NCBI GenBank assembly: GCA_020161145.1
Contig: JAIUPQ010000001.1
Span: 806,001 to 870,000 of the forward strand
Direction: 5' to 3'
Length of the DNA: 64,000 nucleotides
Source of the DNA: Pseudomonadota bacterium
Lineage (GTDB): Bacteria; Pseudomonadota; Gammaproteobacteria; Burkholderiales; Burkholderiaceae_C
In this document: piece after piece, positions 1 to 8,657 of the stretch
Layout of the letters: each line of letters begins with the position of its first letter
Position numbering within the stretch: the stretch's first letter is position 1
Program-made: the position numbers and the translations under genes
The notes under the pieces: model-generated
What the model was told of the DNA's origin: nothing
Databases searched by the model: none
Seen by the model: the letters and a program-made list of their open reading frames with translations, nothing else

Positions 1-189
1 GCCGATGCCGGCCTGATCGACGGGCTGGTGGTCAACGGCTCGGCACGGGCCGTGGGCGTGGTGGCTGGCTGGACGCGGGCACTGCAAAACGGCGTGCTGT
101 CGTGGTACGCGCTGGCCATGGCCCTGGGTGTGTTTGGTCTGATGACCTGGCAGTTGTGGCCGTATCTGATGAGCCGCTTGGGTCAATAA
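1..189 (+). CDS. nuoL: NADH-quinone oxidoreductase subunit L, C-terminal end (partial)
   Basis: Only the last 62 codons are in the window; the frame is open from base 1 and stops with TAA at 187-189. The fragment has one hydrophobic helix (about residues 35-55 of the piece) and ends MSRLGQ. Assignment rests mostly on position: it sits 23 bp before nuoM and in the same direction, the standard order of the complex I operon. NuoL is the distal antiporter-like membrane subunit of proton-pumping NADH dehydrogenase, and its last helix follows the long lateral helix. Confidence 0.85.
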   Translation, partial: ADAGLIDGLVVNGSARAVGVVAGWTRALQNGVLSWYALAMALGVFGLMTWQLWPYLMSRLGQ

Positions 190-212
190 AAATACAGGCG
201 GAGAAAAATACG

Positions 213-1685
213 ATGCTGTTGAGTCTTGCCATCTGGTTGCCGATCGCGTTCGGCGCCTTGCTGCTCATCGTTGGCCGCAGCGGCAACGTGTCGCTGGTGC
301 GCTGGCTGGCGCTTGTCGGCTCGCTGCTGGGGTTGGTCGTCACGCTGCCGCTGATCACCGGCTTTGACACCACCACGGCGCTGATGCAGTTCCAGGAAAA
401 CTGGTTCTGGATCGAGCGCTTCAACGTGCGCTACCACCTGGGCGTGGACGGCATCTCGATGTGGTTCGTGCCGCTGACGGCCTTCATCACCGTCATCGTG
501 GTCATTGCCGGCTGGGAGGTCATCACCGACCGGCCGCACCAGTACATGGGCGCCTTCCTCATCCTCTCGGGGCTGATGATCGGTGTCTTCTCGGCGCTGG
601 ACGGGCTGCTGTTCTACGTCTTCTTCGAGGCCACGCTGATCCCGATGTACATCATCATCGGCATCTGGGGCGGGCCGCGCCGCGTCTATGCGGCGTTCAA
701 GTTCTTCCTCTACACGCTGCTGGGTTCGCTGTTGATGATGGTGGCGCTGGCCTACCTGTACTTCAAATCGGGCGGCAGCTTCGCCATCCTGGACTGGCAT
801 CGCCTGCCGCTGCCGATGAACGCACAGACGCTGCTGTTCTTCGCCTTCCTGGCCGCGTTCTCGGTCAAGGTGCCGATGTGGCCGGTCCACACCTGGCTGC
901 CCGACGCCCACGTCGAGGCGCCCACCGGCGGCTCGGTGGTGTTGGCGGCCATCATGCTCAAACTGGGGGCCTACGGCTTCCTGCGGCTGTCCATGCCCAT
1001 CGCGCCGGATGCCGCGCACGAGTACGCCTGGTTCATCATCACGCTCAGCCTGGTGGCCGTCATCTACATCGGCATGGTGGCGCTGGTGCAGCAGGACATG
1101 AAAAAGCTCGTGGCCTACTCGTCCATCGCCCACATGGGCTTTGTCACGCTGGGCTTCTTCCTCTTCAACGAGCTGGGTGTCTCGGGCGGCATCGTGCAGA
1201 TGATTTCGCACGGCTTCGTCTCGGGTGCCATGTTCCTGTGCATCGGCGTGCTCTACGACCGCGTGCACTCGCGGGAGATTGCCGACTACGGCGGCGTGGT
1301 CAACACCATGCCCAAGTTCGCCGCCTTCGCGCTGCTGTTTGCCATGGCCAACTGCGGCCTGCCGGGCACGGCCGGTTTCGTGGGCGAGTGGATGGTCATC
1401 CTGGGCGCCGTGGGCGTCAACTTCTGGATCGGCATGCTGGCCGCCACCGCGCTGATCTTTGGCGCTGCCTACACCCTGTGGATGTACAAGCGGGTCTACT
1501 TCGGTGAGGTGCGCCACGAGCACGTGCGCACCCTCACCGACATCAACGCCCGCGAGTTCCTGATGCTGGCCCTGCTGGCAGCGGCCGTGCTCTACATGGG
1601 CCTGTATCCCAAGCCTTTCACCGATGTGATGCATGTGTCGGTCACCGAACTGCTGCGCCACGTCGCGACGTCCAAATTGCCCTGA
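213..1685 (+). CDS. nuoM: NADH-quinone oxidoreductase subunit M
   Basis: Antiporter-like membrane subunit of complex I that takes part in proton translocation. The 490-residue protein is almost entirely hydrophobic, consistent with about 14 transmembrane helices. It has the family's conserved glutamate in the FFEATLIPMY segment (about residue 139) and the conserved lysine in SVKVPMWPVHTWLPDAH (about 219), both central to the proton path. The ATG at 213 was chosen because an AGGCGGAG ribosome-binding site lies just upstream; an in-frame extension upstream would run into nuoL. nuoN follows after 11 bp, so the genes are co-transcribed. Confidence 0.97.
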   Translation: MLLSLAIWLPIAFGALLLIVGRSGNVSLVRWLALVGSLLGLVVTLPLITGFDTTTALMQFQENWFWIERFNVRYHLGVDGISMWFVPLTAFITVIVVIAGWEVITDRPHQYMGAFLILSGLMIGVFSALDGLLFYVFFEATLIPMYIIIGIWGGPRRVYAAFKFFLYTLLGSLLMMVALAYLYFKSGGSFAILDWHRLPLPMNAQTLLFFAFLAAFSVKVPMWPVHTWLPDAHVEAPTGGSVVLAAIMLKLGAYGFLRLSMPIAPDAAHEYAWFIITLSLVAVIYIGMVALVQQDMKKLVAYSSIAHMGFVTLGFFLFNELGVSGGIVQMISHGFVSGAMFLCIGVLYDRVHSREIADYGGVVNTMPKFAAFALLFAMANCGLPGTAGFVGEWMVILGAVGVNFWIGMLAATALIFGAAYTLWMYKRVYFGEVRHEHVRTLTDINAREFLMLALLAAAVLYMGLYPKPFTDVMHVSVTELLRHVATSKLP

Positions 1686-1696
1686 AGGCGCCCACC

Positions 1697-3202
1697 ATGA
1701 CTGTGATGAACTGGGTTGTTGTCTATCCTGAGCTGATGCTGCTGGTCGCCGCCTGCGCGATCCTCATCATCGATGTGCTGACCTCCGCACCTGGCGGCAA
1801 GACCACGCTGTGGCTGACGCAGGCGGCCATGGGCGCCTATGCCCTCATGCACGTGCTGGCGCTGCAGGACGGGCTGGCTGTGGGCGGCGCTGCCGCCAGC
1901 CAGTACGGCATGCAGGGGCTGGTGGTCTCCGACCCCATGGGCCAGTTGCTGGCGGCCTGCGCGGCGCTGGCCATGATGGCCACGCTGGCCTATGCCCAGC
2001 CCTACATCGGCAGCCGCGAGTTGCGCAAGGGCGAGTTCTACACGCTGTCGCTGTTCATGCTGCTGGGCATCGGCGTGATGATTTCGGCCAACCACCTGCT
2101 GGTGATCTACGTCGGCCTGGAGTTGATGAGCCTCTCGCTCTACGCGCTGGTGGCGCTGCGGCGCGACCATGCGTCCGCCACCGAGGCGGCGATGAAGTAC
2201 TTCGTGCTGGGCGCGCTGGCCTCGGGCTTTCTGCTCTACGGCATGTCCATGCTCTACGGTGCCACCGGCTCGCTGCGGCTGGCCGAAATCTTCGCGGCCA
2301 TTCAGTCCGGCGGCATCACCCCCATGGTGTTGACCTTTGGCGTGGTCTTCATCGTCGCCGGCCTCGCGTTCAAGCTGGGCGTGGTGCCCTTTCACATGTG
2401 GGTGCCCGACGTCTACCAGGGCGCACCCACGGCCATCACGCTGATGGTGGCTGGCGCGCCCAAGCTGGCGGCGTTTGCCATCACCATGCGGCTGCTGGTT
2501 GACGGCCTTTCGGGCATGGCCCACGACTGGCAGCAGATGCTGATCGTGCTGGCCGTGCTGTCCATGGCCCTGGGCAACCTGGCGGCCATTGCCCAGCGCA
2601 ACCTGAAGCGCATGCTGGCCTACTCCACCATTGCGCAACTGGGCTTCATGCTGCTGGGCTTCACCCCTACGGTGATCGCCACCAACACCTTGAGCGCGGC
2701 CAACGGCTACAGCTCGGCCATGTTCTACGCCATCAGCTACGTGCTGACCACGCTGGGCACCTTCGGCCTCATCATGCTGCTGTCGCGTCAAGGCTTTGAG
2801 AGCGAAGAGATCACCGACCTGGCCGGCCTGGCCAAGCGCAGCCCCTGGATGGCTGCCGTCATGGCCATCTTCATGTTCTCGCTGGCCGGCATTCCGCCGC
2901 TGGTGGGCTTCTATGCCAAGTTCGCCATCGTGCAGGCGCTGGTGACCACGGGGCAGGGCAGCTACATTGCGGTGGCGGTGGTGGCCGTGCTGCTGTCGCT
3001 GATCGGCGCGTTTTACTACCTGCGCATCGTCAAAGTCATGTACTTCGACGCGCCCCCGGTGGGTGCCCAGGTCCCGGTCGCCCATGGTGGCGTCAGCCTG
3101 CTGCTGGCTGCCAACGGCGCTGCGGCCCTGGCGCTGGGCCTGGCGCCGGGCTGGCTGATGGCGCTGTGCGTGGACGCCATCTACATGACGATGCACGGAT
3201 GA
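1697..3202 (+). CDS. nuoN: NADH-quinone oxidoreductase subunit N
   Basis: Third antiporter-like membrane subunit of complex I, 501 residues and usual in length. It contains the proton_antipo_M-type core: the segment LAFKLGVVPFHMWVPDVYQGAPT with the conserved lysine and Trp-Val-Pro-Asp is clear in the middle of the protein. It is the last nuo gene. Its stop codon overlaps the start of the DUF2818 gene by ATGA (3199-3202), which suggests translational coupling. Confidence 0.97.
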   Translation: MTVMNWVVVYPELMLLVAACAILIIDVLTSAPGGKTTLWLTQAAMGAYALMHVLALQDGLAVGGAAASQYGMQGLVVSDPMGQLLAACAALAMMATLAYAQPYIGSRELRKGEFYTLSLFMLLGIGVMISANHLLVIYVGLELMSLSLYALVALRRDHASATEAAMKYFVLGALASGFLLYGMSMLYGATGSLRLAEIFAAIQSGGITPMVLTFGVVFIVAGLAFKLGVVPFHMWVPDVYQGAPTAITLMVAGAPKLAAFAITMRLLVDGLSGMAHDWQQMLIVLAVLSMALGNLAAIAQRNLKRMLAYSTIAQLGFMLLGFTPTVIATNTLSAANGYSSAMFYAISYVLTTLGTFGLIMLLSRQGFESEEITDLAGLAKRSPWMAAVMAIFMFSLAGIPPLVGFYAKFAIVQALVTTGQGSYIAVAVVAVLLSLIGAFYYLRIVKVMYFDAPPVGAQVPVAHGGVSLLLAANGAAALALGLAPGWLMALCVDAIYMTMHG

Positions 3203-3495
3203 CGCCCGGCGTCGCCGTCTGGCTGACCATTGCACTGGCCGTGGTGGCGGCCAACCTGCCGTTTTTGAACGAGCGCCTGCTGCTGGTGGGCCCGCGTCGC
3301 GCGCCCAAGGCCTTTGGCTGGCGGCTGCTGGAGTGGCTGCTGCTGGGCGCCGCCGCCATGGGCGTGGGCGTGGCGCTGGAGAGCCATCTGGGCCAGCGCA
3401 GCCCCCAGGGCTGGGAGTTCTACGCCGCCTGGGTCTGCCTGCTGGCCACGCTGGCCTTTCCAGGCTTTGTCTGGCGCTACCTGCGGCGCGGCTGA
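3199..3495 (+). CDS. DUF2818 small membrane protein
   Basis: A 98-residue protein with three likely transmembrane helices (about residues 6-25, 43-60 and 75-93). It matches the DUF2818 family, which in Burkholderiales is typically found directly after nuoN; its function is not established. The ATG at 3199 overlaps the nuoN stop as ATGA, and an earlier in-frame start would lie inside nuoN. Its own stop overlaps the next gene as TGATG. A role alongside complex I is suggested by position only. Confidence 0.85.
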   Translation: MTPGVAVWLTIALAVVAANLPFLNERLLLVGPRRAPKAFGWRLLEWLLLGAAAMGVGVALESHLGQRSPQGWEFYAAWVCLLATLAFPGFVWRYLRRG

Positions 3496-4067
3496 TGGAT
3501 GACCACGCCCACCTGATCGAGCAACAAGTCGGCCGCGAGGTCATTCTCGACGGCAATTTTCTGCACGTGCGCCGCGACACCGTGCGCCTGCCCACGGGTG
3601 AGTTGGCCACGCGTGAATACGTGGTCCACCCCGGCGCGGTCATGGTCGTACCGCTGGCCGATGACGGCCAGCTGGTCGTTGCCCGCCAGTGGCGCCACCC
3701 ACTGGGCCGTGTGCTGCTGGAGTTTCCGGCCGGCAAGATCGACGCGGGCGAGGGCGCGCTGGCCACCGCACGGCGCGAGCTGCGCGAGGAAACCGGCTAC
3801 ACCGCCCGCGAGTGGGCACGGGCCTGCGTCATCCACAACGCCGCCGCCTACGCCACCGAGGCCATCGAGATCTGGTTTGCGCGTGGCCTGCAGGCCGGCG
3901 CCCAGCAGCTCGACGTGGGCGAGCACATCGACGTGGGCCTGATGGCCGCCGACGAATTGGATGCCCTGGCTGCGCGCGGCGAGTTGACCGACGCCAAGAC
4001 ATTGATCGGCCTGCTGTGGCTGCAACGCTGGCGCGCGGGCGATTGGCCGCTACAGTGGCAGGCGTGA
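3495..4067 (+). CDS. Nudix hydrolase, ADP-ribose pyrophosphatase type
   Basis: Predicted to hydrolyse nucleoside diphosphate sugars such as ADP-ribose in the cytosol. The 190-residue protein has a complete Nudix box at residues 80-102: Gly80, Glu86, Arg94-Glu95 and the Glu98-Glu99 pair, ending in Gly-Tyr. Upstream beta strands (VVHPGAVMVVPLADDGQLVVARQWRHPLG region) are as in the ADP-ribose pyrophosphatase/NudF group. The start overlaps the preceding stop, and the gene's own stop overlaps the GTG of the DUF1178 gene. Substrate preference is inferred from family resemblance only. Confidence 0.9.
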   Translation: MDDHAHLIEQQVGREVILDGNFLHVRRDTVRLPTGELATREYVVHPGAVMVVPLADDGQLVVARQWRHPLGRVLLEFPAGKIDAGEGALATARRELREETGYTAREWARACVIHNAAAYATEAIEIWFARGLQAGAQQLDVGEHIDVGLMAADELDALAARGELTDAKTLIGLLWLQRWRAGDWPLQWQA

Positions 4068-4513
4068 AGGTTCTCGATCTCGTCTGCCCCCACGGCCACA
4101 CCTTTGAAGGCTGGTTCGCCAGCGAGGCCGACTACGCCGGCCAGCAGCAGCGCGGCCTGCTCGTCTGCCCCATCTGCGATGCCGGCGACATCCGCAAGCG
4201 GCCCAGCGCGCCGCGCCTGAACCTGGGCCATGCTGCGGCGCCGGCCGAACCGACGCCGGCGGCGCAACCCGCCACCGATGCGCCCATGTCGCCCTCGGCC
4301 ATCAAGGCCATCGTCCACGAGGTGGTGCAGCAGGTGCTGGCCCGCACCGAGGACGTGGGCGAGCGCTTTGCCGACGAGGCGCGCCGCATCCACCACGGCC
4401 AGGCCCCCGAGCGCGGCATCCGCGGCCAGGCCTCGGCCGCCGAGCGCGAGGCGCTGGCGGACGAGGGCATCGAGGTCATGGCCTTGCCCGTGTGGCGTCC
4501 CGCCAGGCACTGA
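4064..4513 (+). CDS. DUF1178 family protein
   Basis: A 149-residue protein with the family's N-terminal zinc-ribbon-like start ([17 protein letters not shown], then [18 protein letters not shown]), a Pro/Ala-rich linker, and a C-terminal half containing the conserved stretch on [23 protein letters not shown]. The function of DUF1178 is unknown. A GTG start at 4064 overlaps the Nudix stop (GTGA). The 3' end overlaps the convergent gluQ gene by 38 bp. It belongs to the same nuo-linked string of genes. Confidence 0.88.
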   Translation: MKVLDLVCPHGHTFEGWFASEADYAGQQQRGLLVCPICDAGDIRKRPSAPRLNLGHAAAPAEPTPAAQPATDAPMSPSAIKAIVHEVVQQVLARTEDVGERFADEARRIHHGQAPERGIRGQASAAEREALADEGIEVMALPVWRPARH

Positions 4514-5339
4514 CGGCCGCCGCCAGCCAGTCGGGCAAGGTTGCCGCCGCCAGCGCAGGCAGCCCCAGCACCGCACCGGCCGCCGCCAGCGCCAGCTGGG
4601 GCTGGGTGAGGTCCAGCGGCGCGGCCCCGTTCTGTTTGGACAGCTTGCACCCATCGGCCGCCAGCACCAGCGGCGTGTGCCGGTAGGCCGGCGTCGGCAG
4701 TCCCAGCGCGCGCTGCAGCAGCATCTGGCGCGGCGTGTTGTCGGCCAGGTCCTCGCCGCGCACCACGTGGGTGATGCCCTGGGCCGCATCGTCCACCACC
4801 ACGGCCAACTGGTAGGCCCAAAGCCCATCGGCGCGGCGGATCACGAAGTCGCCTACCGCACGGGCGACGTCCTGCTCCTGTGCGCCCAGCCGCGCATCGT
4901 GCCAGCGCAGCGGGCCATCCGGCACCCGCAGGCGCCAGGCCCGCGCCGGCTTGCCGTGCAGGCCGTTGCGGCAGGTGCCGGGGTAGGGGCCGTCGCCCAC
5001 CGCCTTGCGGCTGCAGCCGCAGGGGTAGGCCAGGCCTGCGTGCTGCAGGGCTGCCAGCGCCTGGGCATAGGCCTCACTGCGCGCCGATTGCCACCAGGGC
5101 GGCTCGTCCGGTGCGAGGCCCAGGGCCGCCAGCTGAGCCAGGATCCCATCGGCTGCACCCGCCACGCAGCGCGGCGTGTCCACGTCCTCGATGCGCACCA
5201 GCCAGCGCCCGCCATGGGCGCGCGCATCCAGCCACGAAGCCAGTGCCGCCGCCAGCGAGCCCGCATGCAGCAAACCCGTGGGCGAGGGCGCGAAACGGCC
5301 CACATAGGGGCTGGTGCCTGCGCCACAATGCGCGGGCAT
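4476..5339 (-). CDS. gluQ: Glutamyl-Q tRNA(Asp) synthetase
   Basis: Truncated glutamyl-tRNA synthetase paralogue that attaches glutamate to the queuosine base in the anticodon of tRNA(Asp). The 287-residue protein contains the catalytic domain only: the class I signature ([22 protein letters not shown]-type motif HAGS), RIEDVDTPR, a zinc site (CGCSRK followed by YPGTC), and a KMSKS-type motif KLSKQNG. It lacks the anticodon-binding domain, as expected for the family. The ATG at 5339 starts just before the conserved motif; longer in-frame starts would invade the divergent DUF599 gene. Confidence 0.95.
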   Translation of the reverse strand: MPAHCGAGTSPYVGRFAPSPTGLLHAGSLAAALASWLDARAHGGRWLVRIEDVDTPRCVAGAADGILAQLAALGLAPDEPPWWQSARSEAYAQALAALQHAGLAYPCGCSRKAVGDGPYPGTCRNGLHGKPARAWRLRVPDGPLRWHDARLGAQEQDVARAVGDFVIRRADGLWAYQLAVVVDDAAQGITHVVRGEDLADNTPRQMLLQRALGLPTPAYRHTPLVLAADGCKLSKQNGAAPLDLTQPQLALAAAGAVLGLPALAAATLPDWLAAAVSAWRDATRARP

Positions 5340-6054
5340 GAATGCTTCCTGGATCACAAGCGACATCTTGTCTTCGATAGGCCTCATGGACGTGCTGGCG
5401 CTGGTGTGCCTGTTCACGGCCTGGGTGGGCTACACGATTTTCGCCCACCGCCGCAGCCACGGATTCCCCTCGCTGCTGGGCAGCACCAACCGTGAGCGGC
5501 GACAGTGGATGTGGCGCGCCACCGGGCGCGACAACCGGCTGTTCGACGGCGCGGTGGTGCAAAACCTCTCCACCAGCCCGTCGTTTTTCGCCTCCACCAC
5601 CATCCTCATCATCGGTGGCCTGGTGGCCGTGCTGGGCGCTTCCAACCAGGCCGAAGCCTTCATGCGCGACCTGCCGTTTGCCGCCCGCACCTCCATGCTG
5701 CTGTTCGACCTCAAGCTGGTCGTCATGCTGGGCATGTTCGTCTTTGCCTTTTTCCGCTTCACCTGGAGCATGCGCCAGTACGGCTTTGGCACCTTGCTGC
5801 TGGCCAGCGCGCCGCTGGCCGAAGACCCTTACTGGACAGACGCCACCCGCGACGCCTTTGCCGAGCGTGCGGGCCGCGTCGTGGGGCTGGCTGCCGAGAG
5901 TTTCAACGACGGCCTGCGCACCTATTACATGTCGTTCGCCGTCATGGCCTGGTTCATCTCACCCGTGGCCGCCATCGTGGCCACCGTCTGCGTGGTGTGG
6001 GTGCTCTATCAGCGCGAGTTCCAGTCCGAGATGCTGGCGCTGCTCAACCGCTGA
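5338..6054 (+). CDS. DUF599 family membrane protein
   Basis: A 238-residue protein with about four hydrophobic segments: residues 18-35, a pair around 85-135, and one near 200-220. It fits the DUF599 family of unknown function. Two starts are possible: 5338, used here, and 5386 (MDVLALV), which would give the more typical DUF599 N-terminus. The 5338 start shares the palindrome CATG with the start of gluQ on the other strand, which makes the later start attractive. The 3' end overlaps the convergent hydrolase gene by 46 bp. Confidence 0.82.
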   Translation: MNASWITSDILSSIGLMDVLALVCLFTAWVGYTIFAHRRSHGFPSLLGSTNRERRQWMWRATGRDNRLFDGAVVQNLSTSPSFFASTTILIIGGLVAVLGASNQAEAFMRDLPFAARTSMLLFDLKLVVMLGMFVFAFFRFTWSMRQYGFGTLLLASAPLAEDPYWTDATRDAFAERAGRVVGLAAESFNDGLRTYYMSFAVMAWFISPVAAIVATVCVVWVLYQREFQSEMLALLNR

Positions 6055-7037
6055 GACCAGCCGGCAGCGGTCGGCGCCCCCCAGGCAATCGGGCCGGCGC
6101 CACCGGCTGCTTCGCCCAGCCACTGCTGCAGCGACGTCACGGTGCGCGCCGCATCTTCCTCCTGCGGCCAATGGCCCAGCCCCGGCCAGACGGCCCAGCG
6201 GGCCTGCGGCAACTGGTTGCCCAGGGTCGCACGTCGCGCCGGGGTCAGCGGTGTGACCGCATCGGCCTCACCCCAGGCCAGCAGCACCGGCATGTCGGTG
6301 GGCAGTGCGGGTTGCGGCGCACCCAGTTGGGCCAGCAGCAGTGGCAAGGCGGCGCTGTTGCCGCTGCGGCGGGTCAGCTCGAAAAGGCGGTCGGTCTGCA
6401 CGGCCGACACGCTGCCCGCCGGCCCCAGCAACTCATCCCATTGCACCTGGATCAGGGCGCGGGGCAGCAGTTCGGTGGAGATGCTGGCCCAGCCCGGCAG
6501 CCGCGCCAGCCGCCACAGCGGTGGCCAATGTGCCGGCCGGCCCGGGTTGATCAGCATCAGGCCACGCACCGCATGCGGATCGGCCACGGCGATGGCCCAG
6601 GCCACGTCAGCCCCGGCGCCCTGGCCCACCAGCACATAGCGCCGCACCTTGGCCTGGGCCAACAGCGCGCGCACGCGCTGCGCCTGGGCGGCGGGGCGGT
6701 AGTCGCCATCCGGTGCGGGGCCCGAGAGGCCGCTGCCCGGCACGTCCAGCGTGAGCACGCGGTGACGCGGGGTCAGCGCCCGCACCCAGCCTTCCCAGAC
6801 ATGCAGGCTGGCGCCAGCGTCGTGCAACAGCACCAGCGGCGTCGGGTCGCCGGTGCGGCCCTGGTCGCGCCAGTGCAACAGTTGGCCCTCCAACTCGGCA
6901 AACTCCGAGGGCGACGGGGCCCAGGTGGCCACCAGCGTCTCCACCGGTCGCTCGGGCGCCCGCATCAGCGGCAGCGACAGGGCGCTGACCATCAGCGCCA
7001 GTCCGGCCAGTCGCAACGCCCAGGCGCCGGCTGCCAT
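6009..7037 (-). CDS. Alpha/beta-fold hydrolase, probable altered nucleophile
   Basis: A 342-residue protein with an N-terminal hydrophobic signal or anchor (about residues 6-24) followed by an alpha/beta hydrolase domain: LVLLHDAGASLHVWEGW oxyanion region, LDVPGSGLSG, acid site WGEADAVTP and histidine site GLGHWPQEE. The nucleophile elbow reads VGQGAGAD, so the usual serine of G-x-S-x-G is glycine. The acid and the histidine are still present. Start at 7037, two bases after the TSUP gene, with which it is probably co-transcribed. It is either a pseudoenzyme or has a non-standard mechanism; the substrate is unknown. Confidence 0.8.
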   Translation of the reverse strand: MAAGAWALRLAGLALMVSALSLPLMRAPERPVETLVATWAPSPSEFAELEGQLLHWRDQGRTGDPTPLVLLHDAGASLHVWEGWVRALTPRHRVLTLDVPGSGLSGPAPDGDYRPAAQAQRVRALLAQAKVRRYVLVGQGAGADVAWAIAVADPHAVRGLMLINPGRPAHWPPLWRLARLPGWASISTELLPRALIQVQWDELLGPAGSVSAVQTDRLFELTRRSGNSAALPLLLAQLGAPQPALPTDMPVLLAWGEADAVTPLTPARRATLGNQLPQARWAVWPGLGHWPQEEDAARTVTSLQQWLGEAAGGAGPIAWGAPTAAGWSQRLSSASISDWNSR

Positions 7038-7039
7038 GC

Positions 7040-7864
7040 TCACGCGTGCAGTGCTTTGTAGAACATGGTCACGGCCAGCCCCACCAGCACCACCGCAAAG
7101 CCCCGCTTGAGCTGGGCCACGTTCAGCGCATGGGCCAGCCGCACGCCCAGCGGCGCCGTCCACATGCTGGTGGCCATGATGAGCACCAGCGCCGGCAGGT
7201 ACAGGTAGCCGAACGCCCCCGGCAGTGCCGGCGGCAGCCGCCAGCCGCCGATCACATAACCCGCCGTGGCCGCCAGCGCAATGGGAAAACCCAGCGCGGC
7301 GCTCGTGCCCACCGCCTGGTGCACCGGCACGTTGCGCCAGACCAGAAACGGCACCGTCAGAAACCCGCCGCCGGCACCCACCAGGCCCGACACCAGGCCG
7401 ATGACCCCACCGGCCGAGGCCAGCCCCAGCGGCCCCGGCGTGCTGCGCGAGGGCTTGGGCTTGCGGTCCAGCGCCATCTGCAGCGCCGAGAACAGCAAAA
7501 AGCCCGCAAACACAAAACCCAGCACCTTGCCCTTGAGCAGCGCAAACACCCCGGCGCCGGCCACCAGCCCGCCCAGGACCACGCCCGGCGCCATGCCGGC
7601 CACCACCGGCCAGCGCACCGCGCCGCGCGCATGGTGGGCGCGCAGGCTGGACAGCGACGTCACCGTGATGGTGGCCATGGCCGTGGCAATGGCCATCTTC
7701 ATGGCCATTGCCGTGGGCACGCCGCGATGCTCCAGCATCAGCGTCAGAAACGGCACCATGATCATGCCGCCGCCTATGCCCAGCAGGCCGGCCAGCACGC
7801 CCACCACGCTGCCCAGCGCCAGCAGCTCCAGCACCAGCGGCCAGGTGACGGCGTCCAGCAGCAT
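7040..7864 (-). CDS. TauE/SafE (TSUP) family transporter
   Basis: Inner-membrane protein of 274 residues with about eight hydrophobic helices in the two-repeat TSUP pattern: LAGLLGIGGGMIMVPFL in the first half, GLVSGLVGAGGGFLTVPFLVW in the second. Members move anions such as sulfite, sulfoacetate or sulfonates; the substrate cannot be read from the sequence. The ATG at 7864 is preferred over the adjacent GTG. The hydrolase follows within 2 bp, and the EVE gene ends 37 bp upstream in the same direction. Confidence 0.93.
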   Translation of the reverse strand: MLLDAVTWPLVLELLALGSVVGVLAGLLGIGGGMIMVPFLTLMLEHRGVPTAMAMKMAIATAMATITVTSLSSLRAHHARGAVRWPVVAGMAPGVVLGGLVAGAGVFALLKGKVLGFVFAGFLLFSALQMALDRKPKPSRSTPGPLGLASAGGVIGLVSGLVGAGGGFLTVPFLVWRNVPVHQAVGTSAALGFPIALAATAGYVIGGWRLPPALPGAFGYLYLPALVLIMATSMWTAPLGVRLAHALNVAQLKRGFAVVLVGLAVTMFYKALHA

Positions 7865-7901
7865 CACCAGGCAGCCCCGCCTGCAGCCCCGGTCAGGTGT
7901 C

Positions 7902-8363
7902 TCATGCGACCCGATCGAGCACGGCCCGCCATTCGGAGGCCGTCACCGGCGTGATGGACAGCCGGTTGCCTCGCCGCAGGATCACCATCTCGGCCAACTC
8001 GGGCATGCCGCGCAACTCGGCCAGCGGCAGCAGCCGCGTCTTGCGCGCCAGCGCCACGTCCACCAGCCACCAGCGCGGCGCCTCGGGCGTGGCGCGGGCG
8101 TCGAAATAAGGGCTCTCGGGGTCGAACTGCGTCGGGTCGGGGTAGGGCGTGCTGGCCACCTTGGCCAGGCCTGCAATGCCCGGCTCGGGGCAGGACGAGT
8201 GGTAGTACAGCACGTCGTCACCCACGCGCATCGCGTCGCGCATGTAGTTGCGTGCCAGATGGTTGCGCACGCCCGTCCACGGCACCTGCTGACCGGGCCG
8301 CGCCGCCAGATCGTCGATCGAGCACTCGGTGGGTTCGATCTTCATCAACCAGGCGTTGGGCAT
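7902..8363 (-). CDS. EVE domain protein
   Basis: A 153-residue single-domain protein of the PUA-like EVE family: NAWLMKIEPTECSIDD, VPWTGVRNHLARNYMRDAM, GDDVLYYHSSCPEPGIAGLAKV and ARWWLVDV-type strands are all present. EVE domains are thought to bind modified bases in nucleic acid; the cellular role of this stand-alone form is not established. The ATG at 8363 (MPNAWLMK) matches the family N-terminus; the upstream extension is unlike it and overlaps the 6S RNA region. Confidence 0.9.
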   Translation of the reverse strand: MPNAWLMKIEPTECSIDDLAARPGQQVPWTGVRNHLARNYMRDAMRVGDDVLYYHSSCPEPGIAGLAKVASTPYPDPTQFDPESPYFDARATPEAPRWWLVDVALARKTRLLPLAELRGMPELAEMVILRRGNRLSITPVTASEWRAVLDRVA

Positions 8364-8397
8364 CGGGGGAGGGTGCGTCGGGCAGTGGACAAGAAAG

Positions 8398-8583
8398 GAG
8401 GTGTTCGCCACAAACCTTGGGCCGCATTCCTGAACCCAGGGGATTCAGGTGGGCGAGGTCAGCAGTGCTTCGGGTTCATCTGACGCGAGACGATCACACC
8501 AACTCTGCGATGTTCCAAGCCCAGGCTCGCGAGAGCATCGGTTCAAGGAACTATAGAACCCGCGTGAGTGTGGCGAACGGTTT
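8398..8583 (-). ncRNA. ssrS: 6S RNA
   Basis: Recognised by structure and position, not by a covariance search. Bases 8570-8578 and 8403-8411 pair perfectly over 9 bp as a closing stem. Inside, 8429-8449 forms a 9-bp hairpin (CCTGAATCC / GGGTTCAGG) in the place and with the flanking CACC of the terminal hairpin in E. coli 6S RNA. The 5' arm GTTCGC...GCGGG also resembles E. coli. The implied length of about 185 nt is right for 6S. 6S RNA binds sigma-70 RNA polymerase as a promoter mimic. Ends are approximate to within about 5-10 bases. Confidence 0.75.
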
Positions 8584-8657
8584 GATTCTGCCACCATGGC
8601 GGCCACCGTGGCCTTTTTAGAATCGAGGCTGCCTTCACGATTTGCCGAAAGCCGTTC

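Noticed and set aside
183-1661. A 492-codon open frame on the minus strand opposite nuoM
   Set aside because: His/Gln/Asp-rich shadow of a strongly conserved membrane protein gene.
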